Of a stretch of 64,000 nt of DNA, positions 10,761 through 23,340 are shown one piece after another (position 1 is the stretch's first letter; the number at the start of each line of letters is the position of its first letter). The position numbers were made by a program, and so were the translations under genes. Source of the stretch: Nicotiana tabacum (lineage: Eukaryota > Streptophyta > Magnoliopsida > Solanales > Solanaceae); the NCBI RefSeq assembly GCF_000715075.1, contig NC_134101.1, positions 29,145,322-29,209,321 on the forward strand, given 5' to 3'. The notes beneath the pieces were generated by a model that was given only the letters and a program-made list of their open reading frames with translations, had not been told where the DNA came from and searched no databases.

Positions 10761-11628
10761 TACACCAGGTACCAGCTTCCTTAGCATTTTCCTGAGTTCC
10801 AAAAATCAATCCGTTAAGCATCCGAAATTCACCCGAGGCCCCCGGGACCATGTCCAATCACACCAACCAGTCCAATAACATAACAGGACCTGCTTGAGGC
10901 CTCAAATCACATCAAAAGACATCGAAATCATAAATCGTACCACAATTCAAGCTTAATGAACTTTGAAACTTCAAACTTATACAATCGATGCCGAAACCTA
11001 TCAAATCACGTCTAATTGACCTCAAATTTTGCACACAAGTTAAGATCGACATTACGGACCTATTCCAACTTTCGGAATCTGAATCCTACCCCGATATCAA
11101 AAAGTCCACTCTCGGTCAAACTTCTCAAAAAACCTTTAAATTTCTAACTGCTGCCAAATGACCTACGGACCTCCAAATCCACTTCCGGACGCGTTCCCAA
11201 TACCATAATCACCATACGGATCTATTCACAAACTCGGAATCCCAAACGAACATTGATAACATTGAAATTCACCTCAAACAAAACTTATGAAATTCTTCCA
11301 AATTGCCAACTTCCACAATATGCGCTGAAACTCTCCCGGGTCATCCGAAACCCGATCCGGATACACGCCCAAGTTCAAAATCATAATACGAACATGTTGG
11401 AATCTTCAAATCCCGATTCCGAGGTCGTTTACTTAAAAATCACACTTTAGTCAGTTCCACCAACTTAAAGCTTCCGAAATTAGAATTTTCTTTCCAAATC
11501 AACTCTGAACTTCCCGAAATTCAATTCCGACCACGCGCACAAATCATAATACCTAAAGTGAAGCTGCTCAGAGTCTCAAACCACTGAATGGCACGCTAGA
11601 GCTCAAAACGACCGGTCGGGTCGTTACA

Positions 11629-11644
11629 TTCTCTCCCACTTAAA
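11629..11644 (-). promoter_or_regulatory. Element A polypurine tract
   Basis: On '-' the sequence AAGTGGGAGAGAA sits directly before the 3' LTR start TGTAACGACC. Its role is priming plus-strand DNA synthesis. Confidence 0.75.
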
Positions 11645-12470
11645 CATACGTTCGTCCGCGAACGCGCTAAGAACTGCTTTTGGAGTTGTCTAAAATCGTT
11701 GTTTAACACCTTGTGCACCTACCCGTGCTACCACAACCCAGTTGAGCACATTTGCTCGAGCAAACCTGAAAATCCTCCTCCTTTTTTGTCAAATAAGCCG
11801 TAGAGGAAAATTCCAACATCTGAAATTCTCTACCAAGACGGTTTCCAACATATGAACACCGTATTAATCACTACATGATGCACCAATACATGTTTGCATA
11901 CCTCCGCGGAATCCACACCATGCACCGCATAATTCACATGACCATAATAACATCCCCTGATAACAATAGCTGAAACCCCCCAAATTCGATACTCACAACA
12001 CACCTCATGACCCATATAAGTCTTGTTCCAACTCTTGCAATACTTCCACGACAGATAAGATGTGTAGAGCTCATAACCACCTGCCGAATCACAATTTATG
12101 GAGTCTCTCCTCCCGTCAAGAACGACTAACTCATTATGGATTGAAAAACAATATTTACTCTTTAATATGCTTCATATAAATCTGATCGCACTGATCTTGG
12201 GTCCAATAATCTCGTCTCACCCAGTACAAGCTACTCAGGCAATAAGCTACCTCAAACGCTGTCAAAAATCTCATATGATGCCACAATGTGCCAACTAGCT
12301 ACAGACTCGAAGCGATACATAAGAAAAAAAATGAACTCTGGAAAGAACTACTCAACCCACGTAACTAATTAAACAACCGAAAGGATGTTATGAACCTTCC
12401 TCAGGAAATGAGAAGCAAAACATGCAATAATAGATATGGGAAACAGTACTCAATAACACACTGTTGCGGT

Positions 12471-12633
12471 GTGCAACCCGATCCATACATGATACCGTTG
12501 CGGCATGAAACCCGATCCAACCATGATACCCGTAGCGGCGTACCACCCGATCCAATCAACATATCCGTGGCGGTGTGCCAACCTATCCAACCATATACCC
12601 GTGGCAGTGTGCCACCCAATCCACATATAATAA
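12471..12633 (-). repeat. About 34-bp tandem repeat, five copies, in element A interior
   Basis: Five units share a core like CCGTGGCGGTGTGCCACCC followed by GATCCA. A single related motif (TTGCGGCGTGCAGCCCGATCC) occurs in the LTRs of element C and the gag-pol elements (for example 51466, 58090, 25535). The repeat explains the overlapping open frames at 12390-12761 on both strands. Confidence 0.75.
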
Positions 12634-15600
12634 TCTAAGGAAAATACACATCGAGCTGTAACGCTTATACTCACGAAATGCCTGAATATCAACCATAAGC
12701 ACGCCAAGTGCATAATACAAATCCTGGGGAGACGGGTAGCGTCATGCGCTATAAAACCCAAACACGACTAAGGTGCGATATATGATCTGCATCTCGAGAG
12801 CCATCCTGCTCACATAGTACCACAAACCATACGGGATCTCAATACGAGTGCGAATAATCAAACCACCTCACAACCCACTTGGTATAATATAGATTACACA
12901 GGATAGCTGACGACAGGAATAACATCCAAGGCCCAAAGACCCTTCCGAAGACAATGCTATGCTGAGATGAGCACATCCAGCCTGATATAGAGCCCACATT
13001 CACATTTAGATCCATCCACGGACCTCAACCGATTCTGATCATACCATGCTTGGCTAAATAGCCTCTCAAGGACCCACAATGACCTATTCACGACACATAA
13101 GAACAACCGTCAAATCCAGAACAAACTACCACATTCCACAACCAAATGAACTGAGCGCCCTTCAGGCATAAATTCTCACATTAGCGATAGTACTACAATC
13201 TCCATAGTTGGTTTTACTCCTCAATCAATCGAGTGACTACATGCTACACTTATACAATCTTCCGTGGGATACACTCCCACGACCCTCTGCACCAGGTAAC
13301 AAGTCTGTACATCCATAGCACCGATCACACTAATGCCATAAAGCAAATCAAGAATCCGTAATCAGTACACAAATCCTCTTACACAGGACACCGATCTCAG
13401 GTGACGCTAAAGACAATACCAACTTACTCTAAATATCCAAATTCTTCCCTGATCATCCTAGCTCGTAACATATTTGTCAACACCGAACCGCAACCTTGAT
13501 CCTCAGCTTCCAATTTCCCATGTCGCTTGCTGCACCTAACATGCCAATACGTGAGAGTACCAGAATTCCATAGTAACCCCTGCTCCACTAATAGGATAAA
13601 CACTTTATCATATAGAAACCTTTTACTCAACTCATTGCAAGAGGACAATCGCCACACATGACTGAATTCCCAAACCGCAGAAAATACAACCTCATGTCGT
13701 AATCTAAACTACCATAACTCTTCCAAAAATCCCTTTTACATAACAAAGCCATACGAATCGAATACCTCCCAAATCAACCAAGTTGTGGTGGCGCTCAAGC
13801 CCAAGTGCACAGCCACAAACTACATGTATAACTGTACGCTGGAGAAACTGGCCACTACCATAACCGTGTTGATTCAACCATTACCAACCGAGCCATTTCT
13901 TCTAATTTACTCGGGGCTTGCCCTAGAAATAATGATAGCTCCATTCAAAAACTCATGAACCCAAATCCTCACTCATCCTGAGTGACCTTATTTCACGAGA
14001 CCACGTTGTCTCCAAAACCCACAAACCATCTCATACCCTCCTTATGCACATATTCACATCTTCAACTGGTAAATCCATTCTGAAAATCCCTCTATGAATT
14101 CGAAGTTATTTTCTCCCATTCCTCCAATTCCACACCGCAGACCGATGATAACGTAGAACACTCCAAGCCACTTTTCATAATCCACTGTGAAAGCTCAATA
14201 CTTAACCATACTACTGGCTCGAAATCCTTAGGCACCGTACTTTGAACCCACTAGAACTATTATTGAGAGTCACCCACTCTGACTTGTTCCCAATTATGAT
14301 CAAACTCCAAGGCACTGCTGGCACATGAACACCCTCTCAAAGAAGCAACCGGCTAAATTCCTTTCCTTGTACATCACATCCACACGAAGCATAAACTCTA
14401 AGTCTTCCCAAAACCTCAACATGAACCGATAAAATATAACACACATTCCTCAAATCCTTGGCTCAAATCACCATTGATGTTCTCTCTCCTTAGTTGTAGC
14501 AACCCATTAATATGTCGTTAACTATAAACCTCACAAGTAGATAACCATGCAATCTGATCGTAGGCGGTGGGGCTCTCCCACTTATGCTTGAGGCTACCAT
14601 TACATGACCCTAGAACCTACCAAGATTCCTTCTTACTTACTGACATGACCTTGCGTAATCGACCCGCCAAATTCCTCGAAATCTTCCTGTTAACCATTTC
14701 ATGAACGCATTGAATCACTAGCCATATTTACATATTCGACCTTTTACCGGATAGCCAGTAAAATTATTCGTAGAAGCTTTATCAACACCACGCAACCGCT
14801 AACCTGCTCACAGGAGATATCCCACCTGTGGAAATTCCCTGCCGACCTCTTTCAACGACGCTGCCCCGAGTACAATTACAACGAAACCAATAAACCCTCT
14901 TGAACCCATGCTCATTCACCAGCTGTACAAGTCCTTTCGCTCCCCTTGACATCAACTAAAGGTGCAACGACGCATTCCAATCCATATAATGTTGCCTCCC
15001 TCTTTATACTAAGCAACTCCCTCCTGTCATATCCAACCTTCCTCATTAGTAGCCAAATATTCCCAATTAGTCCGTAGTCCTAGTCGTTGTCCACCATGAA
15101 TCCCAAATCACTCTAAACTTTCCCCAAGGCATGTAGCTATCCTACCATAGAACCCATATGCTACTCTACCACTCTCCCGCTTTGGTCAAACCCTCTCCTT
15201 TAAGCAACTACTCGATTTCTGTTTCTCATACTTGGCCTTCCAGAATTTTAACCACCGCAAGACACCTCCCATATGTCCTTCCTCATCCTCCGCTGCCCAA
15301 TTGTTGCCTTAACTCAATATTTATCTCGATAGCACTAGAACTAATAGATCACGACCAACTTTAAACCCCTCTGAAGATCATCTTCCTCGGGCCATCAATA
15401 TTAGAAATACCCATTTAAATACAAGAATTACTGCACTCTGTTGTCTCTGACAATAGCTTCTCCGGCACCATCTCACACTACTCTACCCGAAGGAAAATTG
15501 ATGAAGACCATAACACCGAAGGACTTAACACATTCAATCCAGGGCGACAACACCACATCACACACGAAAATTCCACCATGCTCGAAATACCAAGTCTCGT

Positions 15601-16059
15601 TACTCCGTCAATCCAAACCTGAACATTCATAGTCCGATTGCCTTTCCTTCATCGGAAAAAAAATACTGGATCTCTGAATCATGCACTGAGTAAACCTCCT
15701 TCCAAGTCATTCACTGCTTCGACGCGTAGACAAGCATCATACTATTACACCAACACTGTGCAATAGAAATGCGCAAATCATCATAACAATCAATGCCAAG
15801 TCTCAAAACCTTAGGAAATATTGATACTGAGCTGAAACGACATAATGGCCCTCCTCAAGGTGACGATAATAGCCCAAAGCAGATACACAGGGAGAAACAT
15901 CACGTACCACATCTGTAGTACCATTCGAATTCCTCGATTCCCAATTTATAACAAGTGTTTCACGCCGCATAATATTAAATAGGAAGAAAATGAAGGCATA
16001 AGCCTCACAGGGATTAAATCGCACGACGAAGAATCAAGAAGGGAAGTGCTCCTAACAGC

Positions 16060-16171
16060 CTTGTAGCCTCTCAAAGATAAGTACAGATGTCTCCGTATGG
16101 ATCCACAAGACTCTACTAGACTCGCTCATGACTTGTGACACCTAAGTGAACCTGGTACTCTGATACCATGT
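16060..16171 (-). promoter_or_regulatory. Element A primer binding site and conserved leader
   Basis: TGGTATCAGAG on '-' (16158-16168) starts 4 nt inside the LTR A2 edge. This is the usual initiator-Met tRNA primer site of plant LTR elements, except that the next base differs from TGGTATCAGAGC. The following roughly 100 nt (AAGTACAGATGTCTCCGTA and GCAAGACTCTAC-like blocks) match the leader of every other '-' strand element here. Confidence 0.85.
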
Positions 16172-18057
16172 TGTCACGACCCAAAATCCATTAAAGGTCG
16201 TGATGGAGCTGGACACCGCTATCAGGCAAGCCAAAAATAAATACTTAATTTGGTTCTCATTTTTAATATTTTTGAAATCATATTTCCTTAAATTAAATAG
16301 TAGAAGATGGAGTTTACAAAATACATAATAATATATTTAACAATTCCAATACAGTGCAACCCATAATCGCCCAAAACCCGGAGTCACAAGTGCATGAGCA
16401 TCAACTAGGAATATAAAATAAAAAAACAGCATCTGTCCAAAATACAAATTGGACAGGAAAATATGAATACTCTGAAGGAACTCTGTTGGTTGGGGACTCG
16501 TAACGTGGAATGCAGCTCACCTAAGTCCCTGCAATAATCGGGCCTCTACGCCTACGAGGCCACTAGACATATATACACCTGCACAAAACGTGCAGCAAAT
16601 GTAGCATGAGTACGTAATTCAACGCGTACCCAGTAAGTATCCTGCCTAACCCCGAAGAAGTAGTGACGAGGGGTCGACTTCGACACTTACTAAGGGCCAA
16701 CAATATGATAATATAAAATTCTAATTAAGCATGATATATATAATAATAAAACTCAGAACAAGAAATAACTGAACAATTCATCACCCTATTTAAGGACCCA
16801 AATCACTTCCTTCATTTAAAACAAATAATCTTTCAAATAATGAATTTATACAAACTATAAAAGGAACTTCCAGTTCTATTCTCACACACGAATATCACCG
16901 AGGACGTTCGGCCCGATCCAACATAAATGTAAATTGTGCACTGCCGAGGGTCAAATGACGCGAACCATAGATGCATCTATTACCCCGCTCGCGAATCATA
17001 CATGCGACGAGTTCAAGTATAAATTTATCAATAAATTATAACCCTTTCTTGATTCTTTTCAAAATAAAGACAATTCGACTCGAAGTTTTTAAATCCTTAA
17101 AAATCCTCAACTCACTTCCATTTGATATAATTAACAAATATAATCAAATAACGTTGTCCACAAACATGGTGTAAATCTAAAACTACCCGGACACAAATAG
17201 GAATAGTAGCTACGTACGGACTCTCGTCACTTCGTGCGTACGTAGCCCCCCCCCCCACAAATAACAACACATATTAATTAAGTTCACCTATGGGGTAGAT
17301 TCCCTCTTACAAAGTTAGAAAAGAGACTTACCTCGCTCCGAAATTCCATAATCGGCTCCCAAGCCCTTCCAACAATCCAAACCGATTCCCGACGCTCCAA
17401 AACTAGTCAATAAATGTGTAAACCCATAAATATATACTCTAATACTCATTATAATTCAATTTACAACAATTCCTAACTCCACTTGAAAAATCAATAAAGC
17501 AACTCTCGGGCCCACGTGCCCGGATTCCAAAACTTTTTGAAGACAAACACTACCCATAGCACTATGAATTCAAATATATAATTTATTCTCAATTTCATGC
17601 CCAAATCCGTGATCAAAATCCAAGAATACCAATTTTTAGGTCTTTCTTCAAAATCACAAATTTCTACAAATTTTCATGCTTGAATCAATGTAAAAACCAT
17701 GTATTTACACTTACCCCATTATAGTTGATGAAGATGGCACTCCAAAGTGCTCCAAAATCGGCTCCCATGGATAAAATGAAGTGAAAATGAGCAAAAACTC
17801 CATTTTATAAAAACCTCACTGCCCAGCGATCCTTGCACCTGTGGTGCAATAGCCGCGTATGCGGCTCCGCACAAGCGGAAATTCCATCGCAGGTGCGGTA
17901 CAAGCTTAGCCCAGCATTTTTCGCATCTGCGGCCAAGCAGCGCTTCTGCGCCTCCGCTTCTGCGGCTCTTAGAGCGCAGGTGCGGCCCCGCTTCTGCGGA
18001 ACTTGAACGCATCTGCGGTCCCAGCCTTCCCCAGCCAGAACTGCTTCTGCGACCCTC
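16172..18057 (-). mobile_element. Element A: 5' LTR (A2), truncated
   Basis: Begins TGTCACGACCC on '+' and tracks A1 closely, including the hairpin at 17209-17246 (perfect 10-bp arms) and GTAAGT sites at 17326-17331 and 17709-17714. It stops after GACCCTC at 18057, where LTR a starts. By comparison with A1 about 920 bp is missing, including the transcription-sense start of the LTR. The missing part is not found elsewhere in the window. Confidence 0.9.
17209..17246 (-). repeat. Perfect hairpin in LTR A2
   Basis: GCTACGTACG and CGTACGTAGC are exact reverse complements flanking an 18-nt loop. A poly-C run of 13 bases follows. Confidence 0.85.
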
Positions 18058-18689
18058 TGTCACAATCCAAAATTCCACTACAAGCGTCGTGATGGCACCT
18101 AGTCTGTAAGACTAGGTAAGCCGATTTCAATTACATTTTTGGAGCTTTTTGTTTTATATGAATAATTAATAAAAACTAACAACGAAATAAATATGAATAT
18201 ACAACCTCCCAAGACCGGTAGTACTGAGTCACGAACTATAACTGAATACATGGGATGATCACGAGTATCAAATATACAATATTGTTTGTTTAAAAATTAA
18301 CAGTACAATGAAAGGAAAAGACTCCAAGGGACTGCGACGACCAATCAGCTCTACCTTGAATTCTTACGATCCCGCTTAAACTCTGCCCAAGTCCAATATC
18401 TCTAATACATGGCTCAGCACAAAAATGTGCATAAGTGTAGTATGCGTACACCACGGTCGGTACCCAGTAAGTATCAAAACTAAACTCAGTGGAGTAGAGA
18501 CTAGATACAGCCAAGACACTCACTAGTCTAATAACCTGTGCAATATAATATACAAAATAATAACAAACAAATAACAATAAGGGCAACATAAAACAACCAC
18601 TGATATGCACAGTAAGACAATAAAATCACCATTAATATCGCTCAACAATTGATAAATACAATTACACCCTGTTAAATCAAGTTCTTCAA

Positions 18690-18900
18690 TTAAATATCTT
18701 TCACATATAATTCTTACGAATAAAACTCTTTTTCAAATATAATTTCCTCAAATAAACATCTTTCGAATATAAAATTATTTAACTAAATTTCTTCAAATAT
18801 AATTTCCTCAAATAAATATCTTTCAACTACAATTCTTTCATATAATTCTTTTTAAATAAAAATCCTTCCAAATAATATTTTGAATATAATTCTTTCAATT
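18690..18900. repeat. AT-rich short repeats in LTR a
   Basis: Degenerate units such as TTTCAAATATAATTTCCTCA and AAATAAACATCTTTCGAATA recur for about 200 bp. The same array occurs in LTR b at about 44430-44640, which produces the low-complexity frame KELYSKYYLEGFLFKQ there. Confidence 0.7.
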
Positions 18901-19358
18901 AAAAAGTCACCATGTGACACCTAATTTCATTATCATAAAATTACGGGTCTCAACCCATTTTCATATTTTTCGTAAACACGGGTCTCAGCCCATTTTCATA
19001 TTACCACGTCTAGCACCTCGTGCCCACTTTTCATATCACAATTGCACGGACAGTTCACATGCCAATATTATTATCATTTAATCATAGTACCTCGTGCCCA
19101 CATTACATATCACAACTGCACAGACAATTCACGTGCCAATATCTTCATTATTTACTCACGGCACCTCGTGCCCACATTTCATTTTATAATCCGTCTGGCA
19201 ATAGCCACAGGCTCTCAATTTCAAAATAAATCAGATTGTTATCAATTTACCAACAACAAGACAAATTTCACAAAGTATAAAATAAACACAAGAAAATCAC
19301 AACATCACATGAAAATCACCAACACCACAACTCCACATCATCACATATCATCCCTAAC

Positions 19359-19570
19359 AATAGCCACCCGTATCGCTCTTATTTCCACCCTTATCGCTCT
19401 GTCCAGACAATATCAATAGCCACCCTTATTGCTCCTAATGCCACCCTTATCGCTCTTATAGCCACCCTTATCGCTCCGCCCAAACAATATTCCAACAACC
19501 ACAACAACGGTGAAATGCCACCCTTATACCCACATAATATCAACGGTGAAATGCCACCCTTATCTCCCCA
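19359..19570. repeat. ATAGCCACCCTTATCGCTC tandem repeat in LTR a
   Basis: At least seven degenerate units of about 20 bp with the core CCACCCTTATCGCTC. The LTR b counterpart is at 45123-45333. Confidence 0.8.
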
Positions 19571-20712
19571 AAAGTATAACTTACACAACACAACAATTTA
19601 CACGGAAAATTATCACGGCAACATAACAAAATCAATTCATATCACAATTTGCCCAATGGCCACAACCAAAGTTCCAAAGATAAAACCAAATCAATTAATT
19701 TCACAACAAACAGTCGAAGTCCCCGCACAATGAGTATAACACCCCAAAAATAATCAACAGAGATAGAAATTACTCAGCATAAAGCAAAGCCTTCATTAAT
19801 CAAAACTTAGATAATTATATTAACACTTCTTTTTTAAACTTACTCAATTAATTATTTGCATAGGAAAAATTTATATTGAAATTAAATTACAAGAAATATA
19901 AAATATAAAAAAAATACTCACGAAATTACATAAATTTTCAAGTAATGATCACATCAAATTGTCATATAAAAACAAATTCAACAACAGGGATTTAGGCATG
20001 GCAAGTAGATGATTTAATAAATACTAACAATTATCAAAATTACTACACGATTTGCCCAAGACTTTAACTCAATGAATTTTGCACATATAGGCCCGAGTAC
20101 GTACTTGTCACCTCGCGTACATGACTTTTTCACATTTCACAAATGACATATAAGACTCGATGCCTAAGGGGTAATTCCCCCACTCGAGGTTAAGCAATGG
20201 AGTTACTTTTTTGAAGTTATGTCGATATTCCAAAATGGCCTTCTTGCTTGAATTCACCTCCGGACCGCTCAAATCTATCCAAATTAATTGTATAACTCCA
20301 TTAAAATTCATCAGAAACAATTCTGGATAATAATACGTCGACTTAAAAATTTATTCCAAAACATCAACAAAAGTCAACGCGGGACTCGCCTCTCGGAACC
20401 CGACATAATTTTCACGAAATCCGAACACCCATTCCGGTATGAGTTCAACCATACCAAATTTACTCATCCGACATCAACTCGACCCTTAAATCTCCAAATT
20501 AAACCAAGAGGGTTTTCACAAATTGTTTTCCAACTTAATTTACCAATTAAATGTTAAAAACAACCATAGATTCGAGTAATTTGACCAATATTGATTTAAG
20601 AATACTTACCCCATTGTTTTCCTTGAAAAACTCCCGAAAATCGCTTCTTCCCGAGCTCCAATTCGTCAAAAATGCATTTTTAGAACTTAATGTTTCTGCC
20701 CAGGAATCAAAG

Positions 20713-21110
20713 CATCGCGATCGTAGAAGAACGAATGCGATCGCGTAGAAGGAAAATGGCTACTGCCAAAAAGGTGTTACGCGATCGCAGACAGATTTGT
20801 GCGATCGCGAAGAATGAAAATCCGGTGCCCACGAACTGAGCTACGCGAATGCATAAAGAAGCAGGCAAAATCGAAAGAGGGAAAGGCATACTTACGCGTT
20901 CGCGGATAGAAGAATGCGAACGCGTAAAGGAAATGATCACCAGTCCCCAGCTCGCAGTTTCTACTACGCGAACGCGAATGTGGAGTTGCGAACGCGAAGA
21001 AGAGAAAGGAAGACCTTCACGTTCGCGGATGGAAGCTCACGAACGCGTAGAACAAATAATTCCTCCTCCATTATAACACTTCGCGAACGCGAAGGAGATG
21101 ACGCGAAGGA
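20713..21110 (-). repeat. GCGATCGC / CGCGTTCGC-rich block in LTR a
   Basis: Palindromic CpG-rich 8-mers (GCGATCGC, CGCGAACGC, CGCGTTCGC) recur throughout about 400 bp. The LTR b counterpart is at about 46440-46840. Elements A and E have a different motif (CTGCGG, GCACCTGCG) in the equivalent place. Confidence 0.75.
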
Positions 21111-21803
21111 GATTAAGGAAACCAGATGATAGATTCAGCAGTTCAAAAATAGAAGAAAATGGCCCGTAGCCCATCCGAAACACACCCGAGGCCCCCGGGA
21201 CCCCATCTAAACATACCAACAAGTTTCATAACCTAACACGGACTCGCTCGAGGACTCAAATCACATCAAACGACATCAAAACGACGAATCGCACTTTAAA
21301 TCAAAATCTATGAACTTTGAACTTTCAAATTATATATCTTGTACCAAAACACATCAAATCAATCGGGAATGACTTCAAATTTTGCACACAAGTCATAATT
21401 GACATAACAAAGCTATTCAAATCTCCAGAGACCCCGATATCAAAAAGTCAACATCAACCCCCCGGTCAAACTTTCCAAAAATTCATCTTTCGCCATTTCA
21501 AGCCAAATTCCTTTACAGACCTCCAAATAATTTTCGGACACACTCCTAACTCCAAAATCACCATACGATCTATTGACATAATCAAAATTCTATTTCGGAG
21601 TCGTTTACTCAAAAGTCGACTCTCCGGTAAACTCTTTCCATTTAAGCTTCTAAATAAGGATTGTTCTTTTAATTTAATTTTGAGTCTTCAATAAATCAAA
21701 CTCGACCACACCCGCGGGTCATAATACATATTGCAAATCTGCATGAGACCTTATGTCATAGAATGGAGCATTAATTCATAAATCTAAAAATCGGGTCGTT
21801 ACA

Positions 21804-23340
21804 TTCTCCACCTCTTGAACAAACGTTCGTCCTCGAACGTCCTAAGAATTATTCTGAGGTTACCAAATTGATGGTTTTACTTTTACACATATACTCGCGG
21901 TTGATCCCACGTTACCTCATTTGAGATCAGCCCGACAACACCATCTCATTTGAGATTAATTATTTTATCCATATTTGTAAACTTTAAGACCAATTTCTTA
22001 CACTCCAAACATTTTCAAAAAAGACCTGATTTTCACAACAACGCACAGTATTAGTCTCAACTGGCTATAGAAACTCGTGCCTACGCACACATCAACTTTT
22101 TTGATAGTGTTGAAGTACTTCAAAAATTTTCTGGGGTGTTACATTCTTCCCCGCTTAGGATCATTCTCCCTCAAATACATAACATAATTTATCTCTTCTT
22201 TTGCACGTCTCAATCCCCCAAATTTTACTAACTCCCAAATTTTCCAAAATTTTCGGCAGAGTCTCCCCTATAATTGGGCCTATCCACCTGCCAGAGTAAC
22301 ACCAAAACAACTCCTAGTAACACATCCACAACCCAACAAAACACCACAAGGTATATATGAATAACACTAATCTCAGCATTACAAGAACTGCATTATCATA
22401 ATGATATCAGGACATGAAGCATATCATATGTATGCCCATCACCACATATCTGGTCTTAAAAGTTGTTCATAATCGATTACAGCATCGTCAAATAACCTCA
22501 TATTAACAAAAACCTCATTTCGAATTTTTACAACACTGAAAACAAAATGTGAGGCATGAAGACCCCATAATTATTTACCCGAATTAACGAGTTACATTTA
22601 ACGCCACCTGGGCACTCACCTCATAGGCTAAAACTCAATGTTTACAGCACGAAAATTGTTGAATATACACAGACAATATACAAGAATCATCAAATAAGCC
22701 TAACATGCATGACTCCCTATTAATACTATTATACAAATTAAATTTCACAAAAGGGAGAATTTTAAACTCATAAATATTTCACCACAAGGACCTTGTCCTT
22801 ATATAACTTCCACCGCGGCTTGTAGCCTGGTTTAAATATTTCACATCATATAAAAATGCGAGGATCTCGTCCTCAACTCCGAATTACAAGTATTTTGCAC
22901 ATTGTGCCAACTGAAATTTCAATTTCCTTTCTTTCTTCTTTTCAATAAATTTCGTAAACATCTTTCATAACACATCACGAACCCTCATACCGGTAGGGCA
23001 TATAATTCATAAAAATTGGAATCAATTATTCTGAAATACGTTAAACCCATTGTGATGAATAATAAAAATTATTTTTTGACTTATAGCCCTCAATGGTGCA
23101 CAAAAATAAAAAAACAAGACAGGCACGGGCTCACATCTTCAAATCTCCCAACAAGGATAAGCATATAAGTGGTTCACAAAACTACGAAGCTCACCCATAA
23201 GCGGAGCATAGTAGGAGGACTCACCTCAATATTCAGATCTGAATCAAACTAAGGGAAATATTCTTTTATAACAAATCAGGATCATACCTTTAACGACACC
23301 ATCTAGTGTATCAGCCTCAGCCAAAATCATAGCGATTATA
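21804..23340 (-). mobile_element. TR-GAG copy a: region between gag and 3' LTR, with embedded second LTR start
   Basis: About 1.5 kb without reverse transcriptase or integrase motifs. The left edge is a polypurine tract and a pol C-terminal fossil (TFEDERLFKRWRM then stop, 21799-21840). At 22143 a second LTR-start-like junction occurs: on '-', GCGGGGAAGAATGTAACACC, a purine tract followed by TGTAACACCCC. This suggests that the interior is a mosaic of two families. Just downstream of gag (about 23130-23340) a decayed protease-like stretch can be traced (LDGVVKGMILICYKR, compare VITGIVLVCHRD in the gag-pol copies). Confidence 0.7.

Larger units (their letters stand above)
8833..11628 (-). mobile_element. 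Element A: 3' LTR (A1), complete
   Basis: 2,796 bp. On '+' it begins TGTCACGACCC and ends GGTCGGGTCGTTACA; on '-' it therefore starts TGTAACGACCC and ends GGTCGTGACA. The adjoining TCTCTCCCACTTAAA at 11630 is the polypurine tract side, so this is the downstream (3') LTR of a '-' strand element. It holds GTAAGT sites on '-' at 9984-9989 and 10375-10380, a hairpin at 9872-9909 and a TGCG-rich block at 10490-10760. Its partner LTR starts at 16172. Confidence 0.93.
11629..16171 (-). mobile_element. Element A: 4.5-kb interior without recognisable genes (LARD-like)
   Basis: The region between the two A LTRs holds no gag, protease, reverse transcriptase or integrase motif in any frame I read; the longest frames are under 80 codons and lack known domains. 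It is bounded by a polypurine tract next to A1 and a primer site next to A2, so it could be copied by enzymes supplied in trans. The only coding trace is a fossil of the pol C-terminus at 11624-11662 (FADERMFKWERM then stop). LARDs (large retrotransposon derivatives) are known as long gene-less LTR elements, and this fits. Confidence 0.82.
18058..21803 (-). mobile_element. TR-GAG array: LTR a
   Basis: 3,746 bp. On '+' starts TGTCACAATCC and ends GGGTCGTTACA, followed by the TTCTCCACCTCTTG polypurine-side sequence. Its sister, LTR b (43787-47527), is nearly the same length and keeps the same internal repeats. It contains AT-rich short repeats (18690-18900), three copies of a block with CACCTCGTGCCCAC (19013-19180), a tandem repeat at 19359-19570 and a GCGATCGC/CGCGTTCGC-rich block at 20713-21110. 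A GTAAGT site lies on '-' at 20604-20609. Confidence 0.92.

Noticed and set aside
12390..12761. Open frames on both strands in the element A interior
   Set aside because: Produced by the 34-bp tandem repeat; repeat peptides only.
13424..15632. Possible host gene in the element A interior
   Set aside because: No frame exceeds about 80 codons and no exon-like series or known protein motif was recognised.
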